Part shown: one piece after another, positions 27,516-36,970 of the stretch | Numbering within the stretch: position 1 is the first letter of the stretch | Layout: every line of letters begins with the position of its first letter | Source of the DNA: Leisingera caerulea DSM 24564 | GTDB taxonomy: Bacteria; Pseudomonadota; Alphaproteobacteria; Rhodobacterales; Rhodobacteraceae | Assembly (NCBI RefSeq): GCF_000473325.1 | Contig: NZ_KI421513.1 | Coordinates: forward strand, 1,249,217 to 1,313,216 | Length of the DNA: 64,000 nt | Direction: 5' to 3' | The notes under the pieces: model-generated | What the model was told of the DNA's origin: nothing | Seen by the model: only the letters and a program-made list of their open reading frames with translations | Databases searched by the model: none | Position numbers and translations under genes: made by a program

Positions 27516-29522
27516 CTAGGCGTGCGCCACACGCGGCCGGCCGCTGGCCTCCACCGTCAATGTGCCTTCAACGAACACGTCCCGCGATTCCACTTGCGCC
27601 GTGCGGATATCCCGCTCCACATGCACGTGAATATCCTCTGCACCGGCCTCCTCCGCTGCGCCGCGCGCCTCCGCAGCCAAGGCTGTTTCCAGCGCCGCAA
27701 GCGCGTCATCTGCGGCCGGAAAATCCTCCGGGCCGGTCTCCAGGTGCACCCGGTACTTGCCTTCGGACGGAGAAGTCACGGTGCCGCTGCGCCGCATGGT
27801 GACACGCCCCACCACCGCGCCAATGGCATTGGCCACGCCCGCATGTTCCGGCAGGATCATATTGCAATGAAGCCGCTCCCCCACCGCCGGATAATAGCTG
27901 GGGGCAGAGGCGCCCAGCCCCACCACATCCACATTCATCGAGGCATCGAGCGCCAGCAACCCGCGGTGCCGACTCAGCCCCTTTTGCAGCAGAACATGCC
28001 GCGCCAGATCCTGTTCCGGCAGGCCAAAGCTCTCGGCTTCCTCGGCAAAAGCAGACTCTAACAAGGTCAAAGCGGTCTGTTCGGTCAGTTGATCAATAAT
28101 CATCTGCGCCAGTGTTCCCGCATCCTTTGCCACCATGTCGCCGCTGCCCACCCGGCGGCGGGCAAACAGCGTCAGCGCTTTCTCCGCCGCCTCGCGGTCC
28201 CAGGCATCGACCCGGCCCAGCACATGGCTGGCATCCGAGGGCGTCACGCTGCTGACCTGCACCAGTCCGCGGTCCACCAGCCGGCCTAGCGAGCCATGCT
28301 CCATCCGTGTACGCAGGATCTGGCCCAGCGGGTGCACCTGCATCCCGATCCGCGCCAGCAGCCCGGCCTCCCGCTCGCTCAGGCCCGCTACAGGCACCCC
28401 CGGCACCGCCCGTACAAAGCGCCCGTCAAACTCGCCCACAGTGGAGTTGCGCAGCTGTTCGTCCAGCGCTGCGTGCACCACCTCCGGCGCATCCGTGGCA
28501 ATCAGCGAGACCGGCACCACCCGGCGCGGCCCCAGGGTCAGCCCGCCTGACAGGCCGCTGGTGTTCAGATGCACCTGGCTGTCGCCTCCCAGGCCGGTGG
28601 TGCGCATCGCCACGGCCTCGACCATAGTGCGGAACTCACCGACCCGGGCACCCGCCGGATCAATCGCCGGCTTGCCGTCCTTGATCAGCGCCACATCGGT
28701 GGTGGTGCCGCCGATGTCGCTGACCAGCGCGTGATCCGTCCCGGTCATCCATCGCGCGCCGACGATCGAGGCCGCCGGCCCCGACAGGATCGTCTCGATC
28801 GGCCGCTCCCGCGCCTGTTCGCCGCTCATCAGCGCGCCGTCGCCGCGCACCACCATCATCGGCGCCTCAATGCCCAGATCGCGCAGCGTATCCTGCGCCC
28901 GGCCGATCAGCCGGTCGATCATCCCGATCAGGCGGGCGTTCAGAACCGCCGTCACCGCCCGCTTGGGCCCGTTCAGCTTGGCCGACAGCTGATGCGAACA
29001 GGTTGCCGGCGCGCCGGTCAGCTCATGAATGATCCGCGCGGCTTCCATCTCATGCGCCGGGTTGCGGGTGGCAAAGACCCCGGCCACGGCAAAACCCGTC
29101 ACCCCTTGCCCCTCGGTGCGCAGAAACTTCTCCAGCGACTCCAAGTCCAGCGGCGCCGCCTCGCTGCCCGCATGGGTATGGCCGCCCGCCAGCACCAGCG
29201 CCGGATCGCCCTTCAGGGCATCCTTCAGCCCATGCCGGTCCAGATCGGCCTCGGCAAAGCCGATATAGATCAGCGCCACCCGGCCGCCCTGGCCCTCGAC
29301 CAGCGCATTGGTGGCCAGCGTGGTGGACAGGGCCGCCAGCGACACCTCCTGCGGCTGCACTCCGGATTGCTCCAGAACCGCCCGGATCGCGCCGCCAACG
29401 CCAATCGCCAGATCCTGGCGCGTCGTCAGAGACTTGGCGGAGGCGATCACCTCCTTCTCGTCGCGGATCAGCACCGCATCGGTATAGGTTCCGCCCGTGT
29501 CCACTCCCAGCAGCAGCGCCAT
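27516..29522 (-). CDS. hydantoinase/oxoprolinase family protein, HyuA-type
   Basis: 668 residues. The actin-like ATPase start LLLGVDTGGTYTDAVLI, SDIGGTTTDVALI and VARDLGLGGDSQ-like GLGGDSQVHLN mark the HyuA/5-oxoprolinase A family, which hydrolyses cyclic amides with ATP. The family normally works with a HyuB partner, but none is adjacent. I start at MALLLGVDTGG, five codons inside the longest frame. FAEEAESFGL near the middle includes one copy of the TTAGAG motif at 28047-28061. Confidence 0.85.
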   Translation of the reverse strand: MALLLGVDTGGTYTDAVLIRDEKEVIASAKSLTTRQDLAIGVGGAIRAVLEQSGVQPQEVSLAALSTTLATNALVEGQGGRVALIYIGFAEADLDRHGLKDALKGDPALVLAGGHTHAGSEAAPLDLESLEKFLRTEGQGVTGFAVAGVFATRNPAHEMEAARIIHELTGAPATCSHQLSAKLNGPKRAVTAVLNARLIGMIDRLIGRAQDTLRDLGIEAPMMVVRGDGALMSGEQARERPIETILSGPAASIVGARWMTGTDHALVSDIGGTTTDVALIKDGKPAIDPAGARVGEFRTMVEAVAMRTTGLGGDSQVHLNTSGLSGGLTLGPRRVVPVSLIATDAPEVVHAALDEQLRNSTVGEFDGRFVRAVPGVPVAGLSEREAGLLARIGMQVHPLGQILRTRMEHGSLGRLVDRGLVQVSSVTPSDASHVLGRVDAWDREAAEKALTLFARRRVGSGDMVAKDAGTLAQMIIDQLTEQTALTLLESAFAEEAESFGLPEQDLARHVLLQKGLSRHRGLLALDASMNVDVVGLGASAPSYYPAVGERLHCNMILPEHAGVANAIGAVVGRVTMRRSGTVTSPSEGKYRVHLETGPEDFPAADDALAALETALAAEARGAAEEAGAEDIHVHVERDIRTAQVESRDVFVEGTLTVEASGRPRVAHA

Positions 29523-29594
29523 GCCCAGCCCTCTCAAACTCTGTTCGCCGGACCGGGTGTAACGCCTATTTGCGCCGCGTCCATCCTGTTTGCG

Positions 29595-30638
29595 TCACGA
29601 AAGCCTTTGAACTGCCCAAGCCGCTGCGTCGGCCACCGCCGGGTCCGGATCCTCCACCAGCCCCTGCGCCGCCGGCCGCAGCTCTGGCAGCCCGGAATTG
29701 CCAATCGCATAAAGCACATTGCGCACAAAGCGGTCGCGCCCGATGCGCTTGATTGGCGAACCCGAGAACATCGCCCGGAACGCCGCATCATCCAAAGCGG
29801 CAAGCTCCTCCAGCTTCGGCGCCTTCAGCTCCTCGCGCGCGGCATAGCGCATGTCGCTGGCCGCCACCGCAAACTTGTTCCACGGACAGGCCGCCAGACA
29901 GTCGTCGCAGCCATAAATCCGGTTGCCCAGCTTGCCCCGCAGCTCTTCGTCCACCGGCCCCTTGTGTTCAATGGTGAGGTAGGAAATGCAGCGCCGTGCA
30001 TCGACCTGGTAGGGCGCCGGAAAGGCATCGGTCGGGCAGCTGTCCAGACAGGCCCGGCAGGACCCGCAGCGGTCCGGCTCAGCCCGGTCCGCAGGCAGCT
30101 CCAGCGTAGTGAAAACAGAGCCTACAAAGGCCCAATTGCCCCAATCCCGGCTCACCAGGTTGCTGTGCTTGCCCTGCCAGCCAAGTCCCGCCGCCTGCCC
30201 CAGCGCCTTCTCCGGCACCGGTGCGGTATCGACAAAGACCTTCACCCCGCAGTCCTCACCGGCCTCCGCAATCAGCCAGCGCGCCAGCCGCTTCAGCCGC
30301 TTCTTGACCAGGTCGTGATAGTCCTTGCCCCGGGCATAGACCGAGACCGCACCGCGGTCCGCCTGCCCGACCACCGCCATCGGATCCTCCTCCGGCGTAT
30401 AGCTTTCGGCCAGCATGATCACCGACCGCGCCTCGGGCCACAGCAGCGCCGGGTCGCCCCGCCAATGGGTGCGCTCTGCCATCCAGCCCATCTGCCCGTG
30501 ATAGCCCGCGTCCAGGAACGCCTGCAGCCGTCCAGGCACCTCCGGCACATCCCACGGGCGGCAGATCCGGCAAGAGACAAACCCCTCCGAGAGCGCCTGA
30601 GCAATCAGTTTTTGCTTGATGCCGGATCCGTCTTTCAT
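29595..30638 (-). CDS. queG: epoxyqueuosine reductase
   Basis: 347 residues. It reduces epoxyqueuosine in tRNA to queuosine with cobalamin and two [4Fe-4S] clusters. The ferredoxin-like cysteines are [16 protein letters not shown] with a later RRCISY, and [14 protein letters not shown]. The C-terminal HEAT-like tail ([21 protein letters not shown]) is present. The apparent ATG is inside repeat element C, and no good ribosome site precedes it. It follows a GST gene in the same direction. Confidence 0.93.
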   Translation of the reverse strand: MKDGSGIKQKLIAQALSEGFVSCRICRPWDVPEVPGRLQAFLDAGYHGQMGWMAERTHWRGDPALLWPEARSVIMLAESYTPEEDPMAVVGQADRGAVSVYARGKDYHDLVKKRLKRLARWLIAEAGEDCGVKVFVDTAPVPEKALGQAAGLGWQGKHSNLVSRDWGNWAFVGSVFTTLELPADRAEPDRCGSCRACLDSCPTDAFPAPYQVDARRCISYLTIEHKGPVDEELRGKLGNRIYGCDDCLAACPWNKFAVAASDMRYAAREELKAPKLEELAALDDAAFRAMFSGSPIKRIGRDRFVRNVLYAIGNSGLPELRPAAQGLVEDPDPAVADAAAWAVQRLS

Positions 30639-30700
30639 CTGGCTGAAAATATCCTCGGGGGTGAATTGAGCCGCAGGCTCAAGAGGGGCAGACAGCCCCC
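30621..30700 (+). repeat. intergenic repeat element, copy C (covers queG start)
   Basis: Aligns over about 75 bases with the inverted copy D, from CCGGATCCG through TTTCATCTGGC, GAAAATATCC and GTGAATTGAG to the perfect hairpin TTGAGCC-GCA-GGCTCAA (30666-30682). The first 18 bases overlap the queG reading frame. Confidence 0.85.
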
Positions 30701-30714
30701 TAAACCCGTTGATA

Positions 30715-31380
30715 TCAGAAATCCAGGTCAGTGTAATGCGGCGGCGGCCGGAAGCCCGGCACCTGATCCGCCAGGATCGACCGGAATGCAGGCCGCGACT
30801 TGATCTTGGCGTACCAGTCCTTGACCACTGCCGACCGGTTCCAGTCCACGTCCGAAATGTAATCCAGCGACGACAGATGCGCCGCAGCGGCGAAATCCGC
30901 CAGCGTCATCATGTCCCCGGCCAGCCAGCGCCGGTGGTCCAAGAGCCAGGCCATGTAATCCAGATGGTATTTGATCGCCTTGGCGCCGGCCTTCACGTTT
31001 CGGCTGTCCGGATAGCCCTCACCGGTGATCTTCTTGTTCACCCGCTCATACAGCAGCTTGGAGGTCACCTCGTGGTGGAACTTGTCGTCAAACCAGCTCA
31101 CCAGCCGGCGCACTTCATACCGGCCCTCGGCATCCTTCGGCATCAAGGGCGGCTCCGGCCGCGTGTCTTCCAGGTATTCGCAGATCGCCGCGCTTTCGGC
31201 CATCATCTGGCCGTCCAGCCGGATCACCGGCACCTTGGCGGCTGGGTTGCGGCGCAGGAAGTCGGGATCCTGCTCCCAATAACGCTCCTCGACCAGCTCA
31301 ACCTCGATCTTCTTTTCCGCCAGCGACAACCGCACCTTGCGGCAAAAGGGGGACAGCGGAACGTGGTACAGGCGCGCCAT
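30715..31380 (-). CDS. glutathione S-transferase family protein
   Basis: 221 residues. The thioredoxin-like N-terminal domain starts [20 protein letters not shown], with a Cys at the active-site loop, then [26 protein letters not shown], which binds glutathione. The C-terminal helical domain has [18 protein letters not shown]. Likely a cytosolic thiol transferase. It precedes queG in the same direction with copy C between them. Substrate is unknown. Confidence 0.9.
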   Translation of the reverse strand: MARLYHVPLSPFCRKVRLSLAEKKIEVELVEERYWEQDPDFLRRNPAAKVPVIRLDGQMMAESAAICEYLEDTRPEPPLMPKDAEGRYEVRRLVSWFDDKFHHEVTSKLLYERVNKKITGEGYPDSRNVKAGAKAIKYHLDYMAWLLDHRRWLAGDMMTLADFAAAAHLSSLDYISDVDWNRSAVVKDWYAKIKSRPAFRSILADQVPGFRPPPHYTDLDF

Positions 31381-31445
31381 GGCTACAGGGGATCTCCAGA
31401 AACGTTACTATGGATACCCAGCAATGCCTTGGCCGGGAGAAAGAT

Positions 31446-32183
31446 TCAATCCTCGAAACAATCGGCCCGCCCATCTGCGCGAATGGTGGCCGCCCCATCC
31501 ATGATCTGCCCCGCCCGGCGCTGCACGAAACTGCTGGGACGGCGGGCCGAACGCTCTTTGGGATTGGGCAGAACCGCGGCAATCAGCGCCGCCTGGCGCG
31601 CGCTCAGCTGATCCGGGCCCACCCCGAAATATTTGCGCGCCGCGGCCTCGGCGCCGAACACGCCTTCGTCCATTTCAGCCACGTTCAGATACACCTCCAG
31701 AATGCGCCGCTTGCTCCAGACGATCTCCACCACCGGAGTCAGCAGCGTCTCCAGCACCTTGCGCGGCCAGCTGCGGCCCTGCCACAGGAACACATTCTTC
31801 ACCACCTGCTGCGAAATGGTCGAGCCGCCGCGGGCGCCGCCTGCCTCGATCGCGGCCTGAATGGCGCGGGCGTCAAATCCCCAATGGCGGCAGAACTGCG
31901 CATCCTCCGCCGCCACGACAGAGCGCGCCAGCACCGGCGCCATCTCCTCCAGCGGCACCCACATCCGGTCCACCTCGCCCAGCCGCCGCTGCTCGGCCCA
32001 GATGGTATGGGTAACAGGTGGATTCACCACGGAAAACAGCAGGATCAGGAAAAGAAACACTGCCGCAACCGCAAGCACCGCGCGCAAGAGCCAACGCCGC
32101 AGACTGCCCAGCGGCTGAATCCGCCGCTTCGCCGTCTTCTTGCTGCTCCTGGTTTTCTTCTTTTTTGCAACTGCCTTGGCCAT
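31446..32183 (-). CDS. mtgA: monofunctional biosynthetic peptidoglycan transglycosylase
   Basis: 245 residues. A Lys-rich cytosolic start (AKKKKTRSSKKTAKRR) and one membrane helix (LLRAVLAVAAVFLFLILLFS) anchor a periplasmic GT51 domain. The catalytic Glu is in VVAAEDAQFCRHWGFD, followed by GGSTISQQVVKNVFL and RRILEVYLNVAEMDEGVFG. It polymerises lipid II into glycan without a transpeptidase domain. Length and motifs are normal. It stands about 240 bases after gltB on the same strand. Confidence 0.95.
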   Translation of the reverse strand: MAKAVAKKKKTRSSKKTAKRRIQPLGSLRRWLLRAVLAVAAVFLFLILLFSVVNPPVTHTIWAEQRRLGEVDRMWVPLEEMAPVLARSVVAAEDAQFCRHWGFDARAIQAAIEAGGARGGSTISQQVVKNVFLWQGRSWPRKVLETLLTPVVEIVWSKRRILEVYLNVAEMDEGVFGAEAAARKYFGVGPDQLSARQAALIAAVLPNPKERSARRPSSFVQRRAGQIMDGAATIRADGRADCFED

Positions 32184-32273
32184 GACTCTCTATAGGACGG
32201 CAGCCAGGCATTCACAAAGGGTCAGTTGACTTGCTGCCGCAATCTGCCGGTCCGGCGTTTTCGGGGGCCCGGA

Positions 32274-32348
32274 AGGGGCGCTGTCCCTCTTGAGCCTGCG
32301 GCTCAATTCACCCCGGGATATTTCGGGCCAGATGAAGGCCGGATCCGG
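32274..32348 (-). repeat. intergenic repeat element, copy D (inverted)
   Basis: Reverse complement matches copy C: CCGGATCCGGCCTTCATCTG, then GAAATATCCCGGGGTGAATT and the identical hairpin TTGAGCC-GCA-GGCTCAA. It lies between the gltB terminator and mtgA. Confidence 0.85.
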
Positions 32349-32370
32349 CTGCGCGGCGGCGCGCCGGACA

Positions 32371-32401
32371 AGAAAAACCCCGCAAGCCTGCGCCTGCGGG
32401 G
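32371..32401 (-). terminator. intrinsic terminator of the gltDB operon
   Basis: CCCCGCA/TGCGGGG 7-bp stem with a ten-base loop; on the minus strand it is followed by TTTTTCTTG. It is about 25 bases beyond the gltB stop. Confidence 0.75.
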
Positions 32402-32425
32402 GTCACTTTCAGTCTTTGGGCCGAC

Positions 32426-35400
32426 TTATTCCGCCGGAACGGCAGCCTGTTCCTGCATCACAGGATGCGCCAGCTTGTCGAGCATCTCTTTCGGGCAGAC
32501 TTGCAGGAAGTTGCTCTTTTCGATGTCCCAATGCTGCAGGATCTCCGCGGCCTTGCGGCTGCCGGTTTCCTCCAGGTGGCGTTCGATCAGGCTTTTCAGC
32601 TCCGCCTCCCAATGCGCCACGGTGACCGGGCAGGTGACCAGGGATTCCATGTTCATCAGGGTCTCGGCCTTGCCCTCAGGGTCATAGAGATAGGCCATGC
32701 CGCCGGTCATGCCCGCGCCGAAATTGGCACCGATGGTGCCCAGGATCACCGCTACGCCGCCGGTCATGTATTCGCAACCGTTGGAGCCGCAGCCCTCGAT
32801 CACCACCTTGGCGCCGGAGTTGCGCACCGCAAAGCGCTCACCCGCGCGGCCGGCCGCAAACAGGTAGCCGTCGGTGGCGCCGTACAGCACGGTATTGCCG
32901 ATGATGGTGTTTTCAGAGGCCACCAGCGGGCTCACCTGCGGCGGACGCACCACGATGGTGCCGCCCGACAGGCCCTTGCCGACATAGTCGTTGGCATCGC
33001 CCGACACTTCCAGCTTCAGCCCCGGGGCCGCAAAGGCGCCCAGCGCCTGGCCGGCAGAGCCCTGCAGCTTCACCGTCAGGTGATCCGGCTGGAAGGAATT
33101 CCGCATCCCGAAATTGCGCACAATATGGCTGGAGGTGCGGGTGCCCACGGTGCGGTGGGTGTTCTGGATCGCATAGGACAGCTGCATCTTCTCGCCGTCC
33201 TGCAGGAAGCGGGCGGCGTCGCGCACGATCTCCGCATCCAGCGTGTCCGGCACCGCATTCCGCTCCTTGTCACGGTTGTAGACGATATTGGCAGAGCCAT
33301 CGACAGTGATCAGCAGCGGGTTCAGGTCCAGATCGTCCAGATGGGCAGAGCCGCGCGACACCTGCGCCAGCAGGTCGGCCCGGCCGATCACCTCATCCAA
33401 GCTGCGGGCGCCGATGGAGGCGAGGATCTCGCGCACTTCCTGGGCGTAGAAGGTGATCAGATTCACCACCTTGTCCGCATTGCCGGTGAACTTGGCGCGC
33501 AGGGATTCGTCCTGGGTGCAGACGCCCACCGGGCAGGTGTTGGACTGGCACTGGCGCACCATGATGCAGCCCATGGCGATCAGCGCCGCGGTGCCGATGC
33601 CGTATTCCTCGGCGCCCAGCATCGCTGCCATCACGATATCCCGGCCGGTGCGCAGACCGCCGTCGGTGCGCAGTGTCACCCGCTCGCGCAGGTTGTTCAT
33701 CGCAAGCACCTGATGCGCCTCGGTCAGGCCCATCTCCCACGGAAGGCCCGCGTATTTGATCGAGGTCGCAGGCGACGCCCCGGTGCCGCCGTTGTGACCC
33801 GAGATCAGGATAATGTCAGCCTTCGCCTTGGCAACGCCTGCGGCGATTGTGCCAACGCCCGAAGACGCCACCAGCTTCACCGTCACCTTGCAGCGCGGAT
33901 TGATCTGCTTCAGGTCGTAGATCAGCTGCGCCAGGTCCTCGATCGAGTAAATGTCGTGGTGCGGCGGCGGCGAGATCAGGGTCACACCCTTGGTCGAGTG
34001 GCGCAGGCGGGCGATCAGGTCGGTGACCTTCATGCCCGGCAGCTGGCCGCCCTCGCCGGGCTTGGCGCCCTGGGCCACCTTGATCTCCAGTTCTTCACAC
34101 TGGTTCAGGTATTCCGCGGTCACACCAAAGCGGCCCGACGCCACCTGCTTGATCTTCGCAGACGGGTTGTCACCGTTCGGCTCCGGCACAAAGTGCGCCG
34201 GATCCTCGCCGCCCTCGCCGGAGTCGGACTTGGCACCGATCCGGTTCATCGCCACGTTCAGGGTCTTGTGCGCCTCAGGGCTCAGCGCGCCCAAGGACAT
34301 GCCCGGCGTCACGAACCGCTTGCGGATCGCGGTGATGCTCTCCACTTCCTCCAGCGGGACCGGCTTGCCCAGCGGCTTGATCTGCAAGAGATCGCGCAGG
34401 TGGATCGGCGGGTTCGACTGCATCTTCGCAGAATACTGCTTCCACAACTCATAAGACGCGCGGTTGCAGGCCATCTGCATCATATGCATCGAGGTGGCTT
34501 CCCAGGCGTGGGTCTCGCCCGACTTGCGTGCCTTGTAGAAGCCCCCGATGGGCAGCACGCCTTCCTGAGTTTTCCAGGCTTTGGCGTGAATTTCCTCCGC
34601 CTTGGTCTGGATGCCGGTCACACCGATACCGGAGATGCGCGAGGTCATGCCGGGGAAATACTCGGCACACATGGCCCGGGACAGACCCACCGCCTCAAAA
34701 TTCAGGCCGCCGCGGTAGGAGGACACTACCGAAATCCCCATCTTCGCCATGATCTTCAAGAGACCCTGGTCGATGGCCTCGCGGTAGCGCGCGACGTTCT
34801 CGGTCAGGCTGCCGTCCAGCAGGCCGCGCTCGATGCGGTCGGCCAGCGAATCCTCGGCCAGATAGGCGTTCACCACTGTGGCGCCGCAGCCGATCAGCAC
34901 CGCGAAATAATGCGGGTCGATACATTCGGCAGAGCGCACGTTCAGCGAGCAGAAAGTTCGCAGCCCCTTGCGGGTCAGATGCGAATGCACGGCGGATGTC
35001 GCCAGGATCATCGGCATCGCGACCTTGCTGGCGTCCGAATACTGGTCGGTCAGCACGATATGGCCCGCGCCCGAGCGCACCGCCTCCTCGGCCTCAGCCC
35101 GGATCCGCTCCAGCGCCGCGCTGAGGGAGCCGCGGCCCGGTGCAAAGGTACAGTCAATCTCGGCCAGCGGTGCGTTGAACTGCTGCACCAGCATGTCCCA
35201 CTGGGCGTTGCCGACAAAGGGGCTTTCCAACACTATGATTTCAGTCTGGGAGCTGTCCTCGTCCAGCACGTTCTTGAGGTTGCCAAAGCGGGTCTTGAGC
35301 GACATCACCCGGAATTCGCGCAAGCTGTCGATCGGCGGGTTGGTCACCTGGCTGAAGTTCTGGCGGAAGAAGTGGCTCAGCGGGCGGTACATCTTGGACA

Positions 35401-36958
35401 GCACAGCAGAGGGCGTATCATCACCCATCGAGGCCAGCGTTTCCTTGCCGTCCTCGGCCATCGGCGCCAGGATCTGCTCCAGCTCCTCAATCGAATAGCC
35501 AGCCGCGACCTGGCGGCGGCGCAGCTCTTCGCCCGAGAACAGCGGCTGTTCGGTGACGCTGGCGAGGGTTGTGTCCAGATCGTTGATCCGCTTGACCCAG
35601 TCGCCGAACGGCAGCGCGCGGGACAGCTTGTCCTTGATCTCGGTATCGCGGAACAACTTGCCCTTATCCATGTCCACGGCCAGCATCTGGCCCGGGCCCA
35701 GCGCGCCCTTCTCGACCACCGATGCCTCGTCAATCGGCACCATGCCCGCCTCGGACCCTGCAATCACCAGCCCATCGCCGGTGACGACATAGCGCATCGG
35801 GCGCAGGCCGTTGCGGTCCAGGCCCGCGCAGACCCAGCGGCCGTCGGTCATCGCCAGCGCCGCTGGGCCGTCCCAGGGCTCCATCACGGAGTTGCAGTAG
35901 GAATACATGTCGCGCCAGGCCTGCGGCAGCTCCACCGCCTGCTTGGACCAGCTTTCCGGCACCAGCATGGTTTTCGCCATCGGCGCCGAACGGCCCGCGC
36001 GTACCAGAACCTCAAACACGCCATCCAGCGCGGCAGAGTCGGACGCGCCGCCCGGCACGATCGGCTTGATGTCCTCGGCATAGTCGCCAAAGGTCGAGGA
36101 GGCCATGCGGATCTCATGGCTCTTCATCCAGTTCAGGTTGCCCTTCAGCGTGTTGATCTCGCCGTTATGCGCCAGCATCCGGAACGGCTGCGCCAGCCAC
36201 CACTGCGGGAAAGTGTTGGTGGAATAGCGCTGGTGATAGATCGCGAATGCGCTCTCGAACCGCTCATCCATCAGGTCCGGGTAGAACACCGCCACCTGCT
36301 CCGCCAGCATCATGCCCTTGTAGATGATCGAGCGGCAGGACAGCGACGCGATGTAAAGGCCCGAGATGCCAGCCGCTGCCGAGGCCTTCTCGATCCGGCG
36401 GCGGATCACGTACAGCTCGCGCTCAAAGGTTTCCTCATCCACACCTTTGGCGTTTGAGATCAGGATCTGCTCAATCTCGGGGCGGGTCGCGTTGGCCTTC
36501 TCCCCCAGGCAGGACACATCCACCGGCACGTGGCGCCAGCCATAGATGGAATAGCCCATGCGCAGAACTTCGGTTTCCACGATGGTCCGGCAGCGCTCCT
36601 GGGCGCCGAAATCGGTGCGCGGCAGGAACACCTGGCCCACTGCCATCAGCTCATCCTGGCGCGGCTCGTGGCCGGTGCGGCGGATCTGGTCATAGAAGAA
36701 CGGCACCGGGATCTGCACATGGATACCCGCGCCGTCGCCGGTCATGCCGTCGGCATCCACCGCGCCGCGGTGCCAGATCGCCTTCAGTGCGTCGATGCCG
36801 GCCTCAACCACCTTGCGGCTCTTCTTGCCGTCGACCGAGACCACCAGCCCCACACCGCAGGACGAATGCTCTTCTTCCTCGGAATAGAGACCGTTCTCGG
36901 CCATCCACTTGCGCTTGGCTTCCTCAGCCTTGACCCATGCGGCATCAAATTTGGTCAT
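32426..36958 (-). CDS. gltB: glutamate synthase (NADPH) large subunit
   Basis: 1510 residues, the full family length. A 33-residue propeptide precedes the nucleophilic Cys of HSSCGVGLV, as in other GltB. The amidotransferase domain, central domain, FMN-binding synthase domain (GEGGEDPAHF, PPPHHDIYSIEDLAQLI) and the C-terminal GXGXG beta-helix follow. [3Fe-4S] cysteines are in CIMVRQCQSNTCPVGVC. It converts glutamine plus 2-oxoglutarate to two glutamates, with electrons from GltD. Last gene of a leftward operon in which two small genes separate it from gltD. Confidence 0.97.
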   Translation of the reverse strand: MTKFDAAWVKAEEAKRKWMAENGLYSEEEEHSSCGVGLVVSVDGKKSRKVVEAGIDALKAIWHRGAVDADGMTGDGAGIHVQIPVPFFYDQIRRTGHEPRQDELMAVGQVFLPRTDFGAQERCRTIVETEVLRMGYSIYGWRHVPVDVSCLGEKANATRPEIEQILISNAKGVDEETFERELYVIRRRIEKASAAAGISGLYIASLSCRSIIYKGMMLAEQVAVFYPDLMDERFESAFAIYHQRYSTNTFPQWWLAQPFRMLAHNGEINTLKGNLNWMKSHEIRMASSTFGDYAEDIKPIVPGGASDSAALDGVFEVLVRAGRSAPMAKTMLVPESWSKQAVELPQAWRDMYSYCNSVMEPWDGPAALAMTDGRWVCAGLDRNGLRPMRYVVTGDGLVIAGSEAGMVPIDEASVVEKGALGPGQMLAVDMDKGKLFRDTEIKDKLSRALPFGDWVKRINDLDTTLASVTEQPLFSGEELRRRQVAAGYSIEELEQILAPMAEDGKETLASMGDDTPSAVLSKMYRPLSHFFRQNFSQVTNPPIDSLREFRVMSLKTRFGNLKNVLDEDSSQTEIIVLESPFVGNAQWDMLVQQFNAPLAEIDCTFAPGRGSLSAALERIRAEAEEAVRSGAGHIVLTDQYSDASKVAMPMILATSAVHSHLTRKGLRTFCSLNVRSAECIDPHYFAVLIGCGATVVNAYLAEDSLADRIERGLLDGSLTENVARYREAIDQGLLKIMAKMGISVVSSYRGGLNFEAVGLSRAMCAEYFPGMTSRISGIGVTGIQTKAEEIHAKAWKTQEGVLPIGGFYKARKSGETHAWEATSMHMMQMACNRASYELWKQYSAKMQSNPPIHLRDLLQIKPLGKPVPLEEVESITAIRKRFVTPGMSLGALSPEAHKTLNVAMNRIGAKSDSGEGGEDPAHFVPEPNGDNPSAKIKQVASGRFGVTAEYLNQCEELEIKVAQGAKPGEGGQLPGMKVTDLIARLRHSTKGVTLISPPPHHDIYSIEDLAQLIYDLKQINPRCKVTVKLVASSGVGTIAAGVAKAKADIILISGHNGGTGASPATSIKYAGLPWEMGLTEAHQVLAMNNLRERVTLRTDGGLRTGRDIVMAAMLGAEEYGIGTAALIAMGCIMVRQCQSNTCPVGVCTQDESLRAKFTGNADKVVNLITFYAQEVREILASIGARSLDEVIGRADLLAQVSRGSAHLDDLDLNPLLITVDGSANIVYNRDKERNAVPDTLDAEIVRDAARFLQDGEKMQLSYAIQNTHRTVGTRTSSHIVRNFGMRNSFQPDHLTVKLQGSAGQALGAFAAPGLKLEVSGDANDYVGKGLSGGTIVVRPPQVSPLVASENTIIGNTVLYGATDGYLFAAGRAGERFAVRNSGAKVVIEGCGSNGCEYMTGGVAVILGTIGANFGAGMTGGMAYLYDPEGKAETLMNMESLVTCPVTVAHWEAELKSLIERHLEETGSRKAAEILQHWDIEKSNFLQVCPKEMLDKLAHPVMQEQAAVPAE

Positions 36959-36970
36959 GACGTTCTCCGA

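Noticed and set aside
32465..36457. A very long open frame opposite gltB
   Set aside because: It mirrors gltB codon bias in GC-rich DNA; composition is His/Arg/Gln-rich with no recognisable domain, and gltB is certain.
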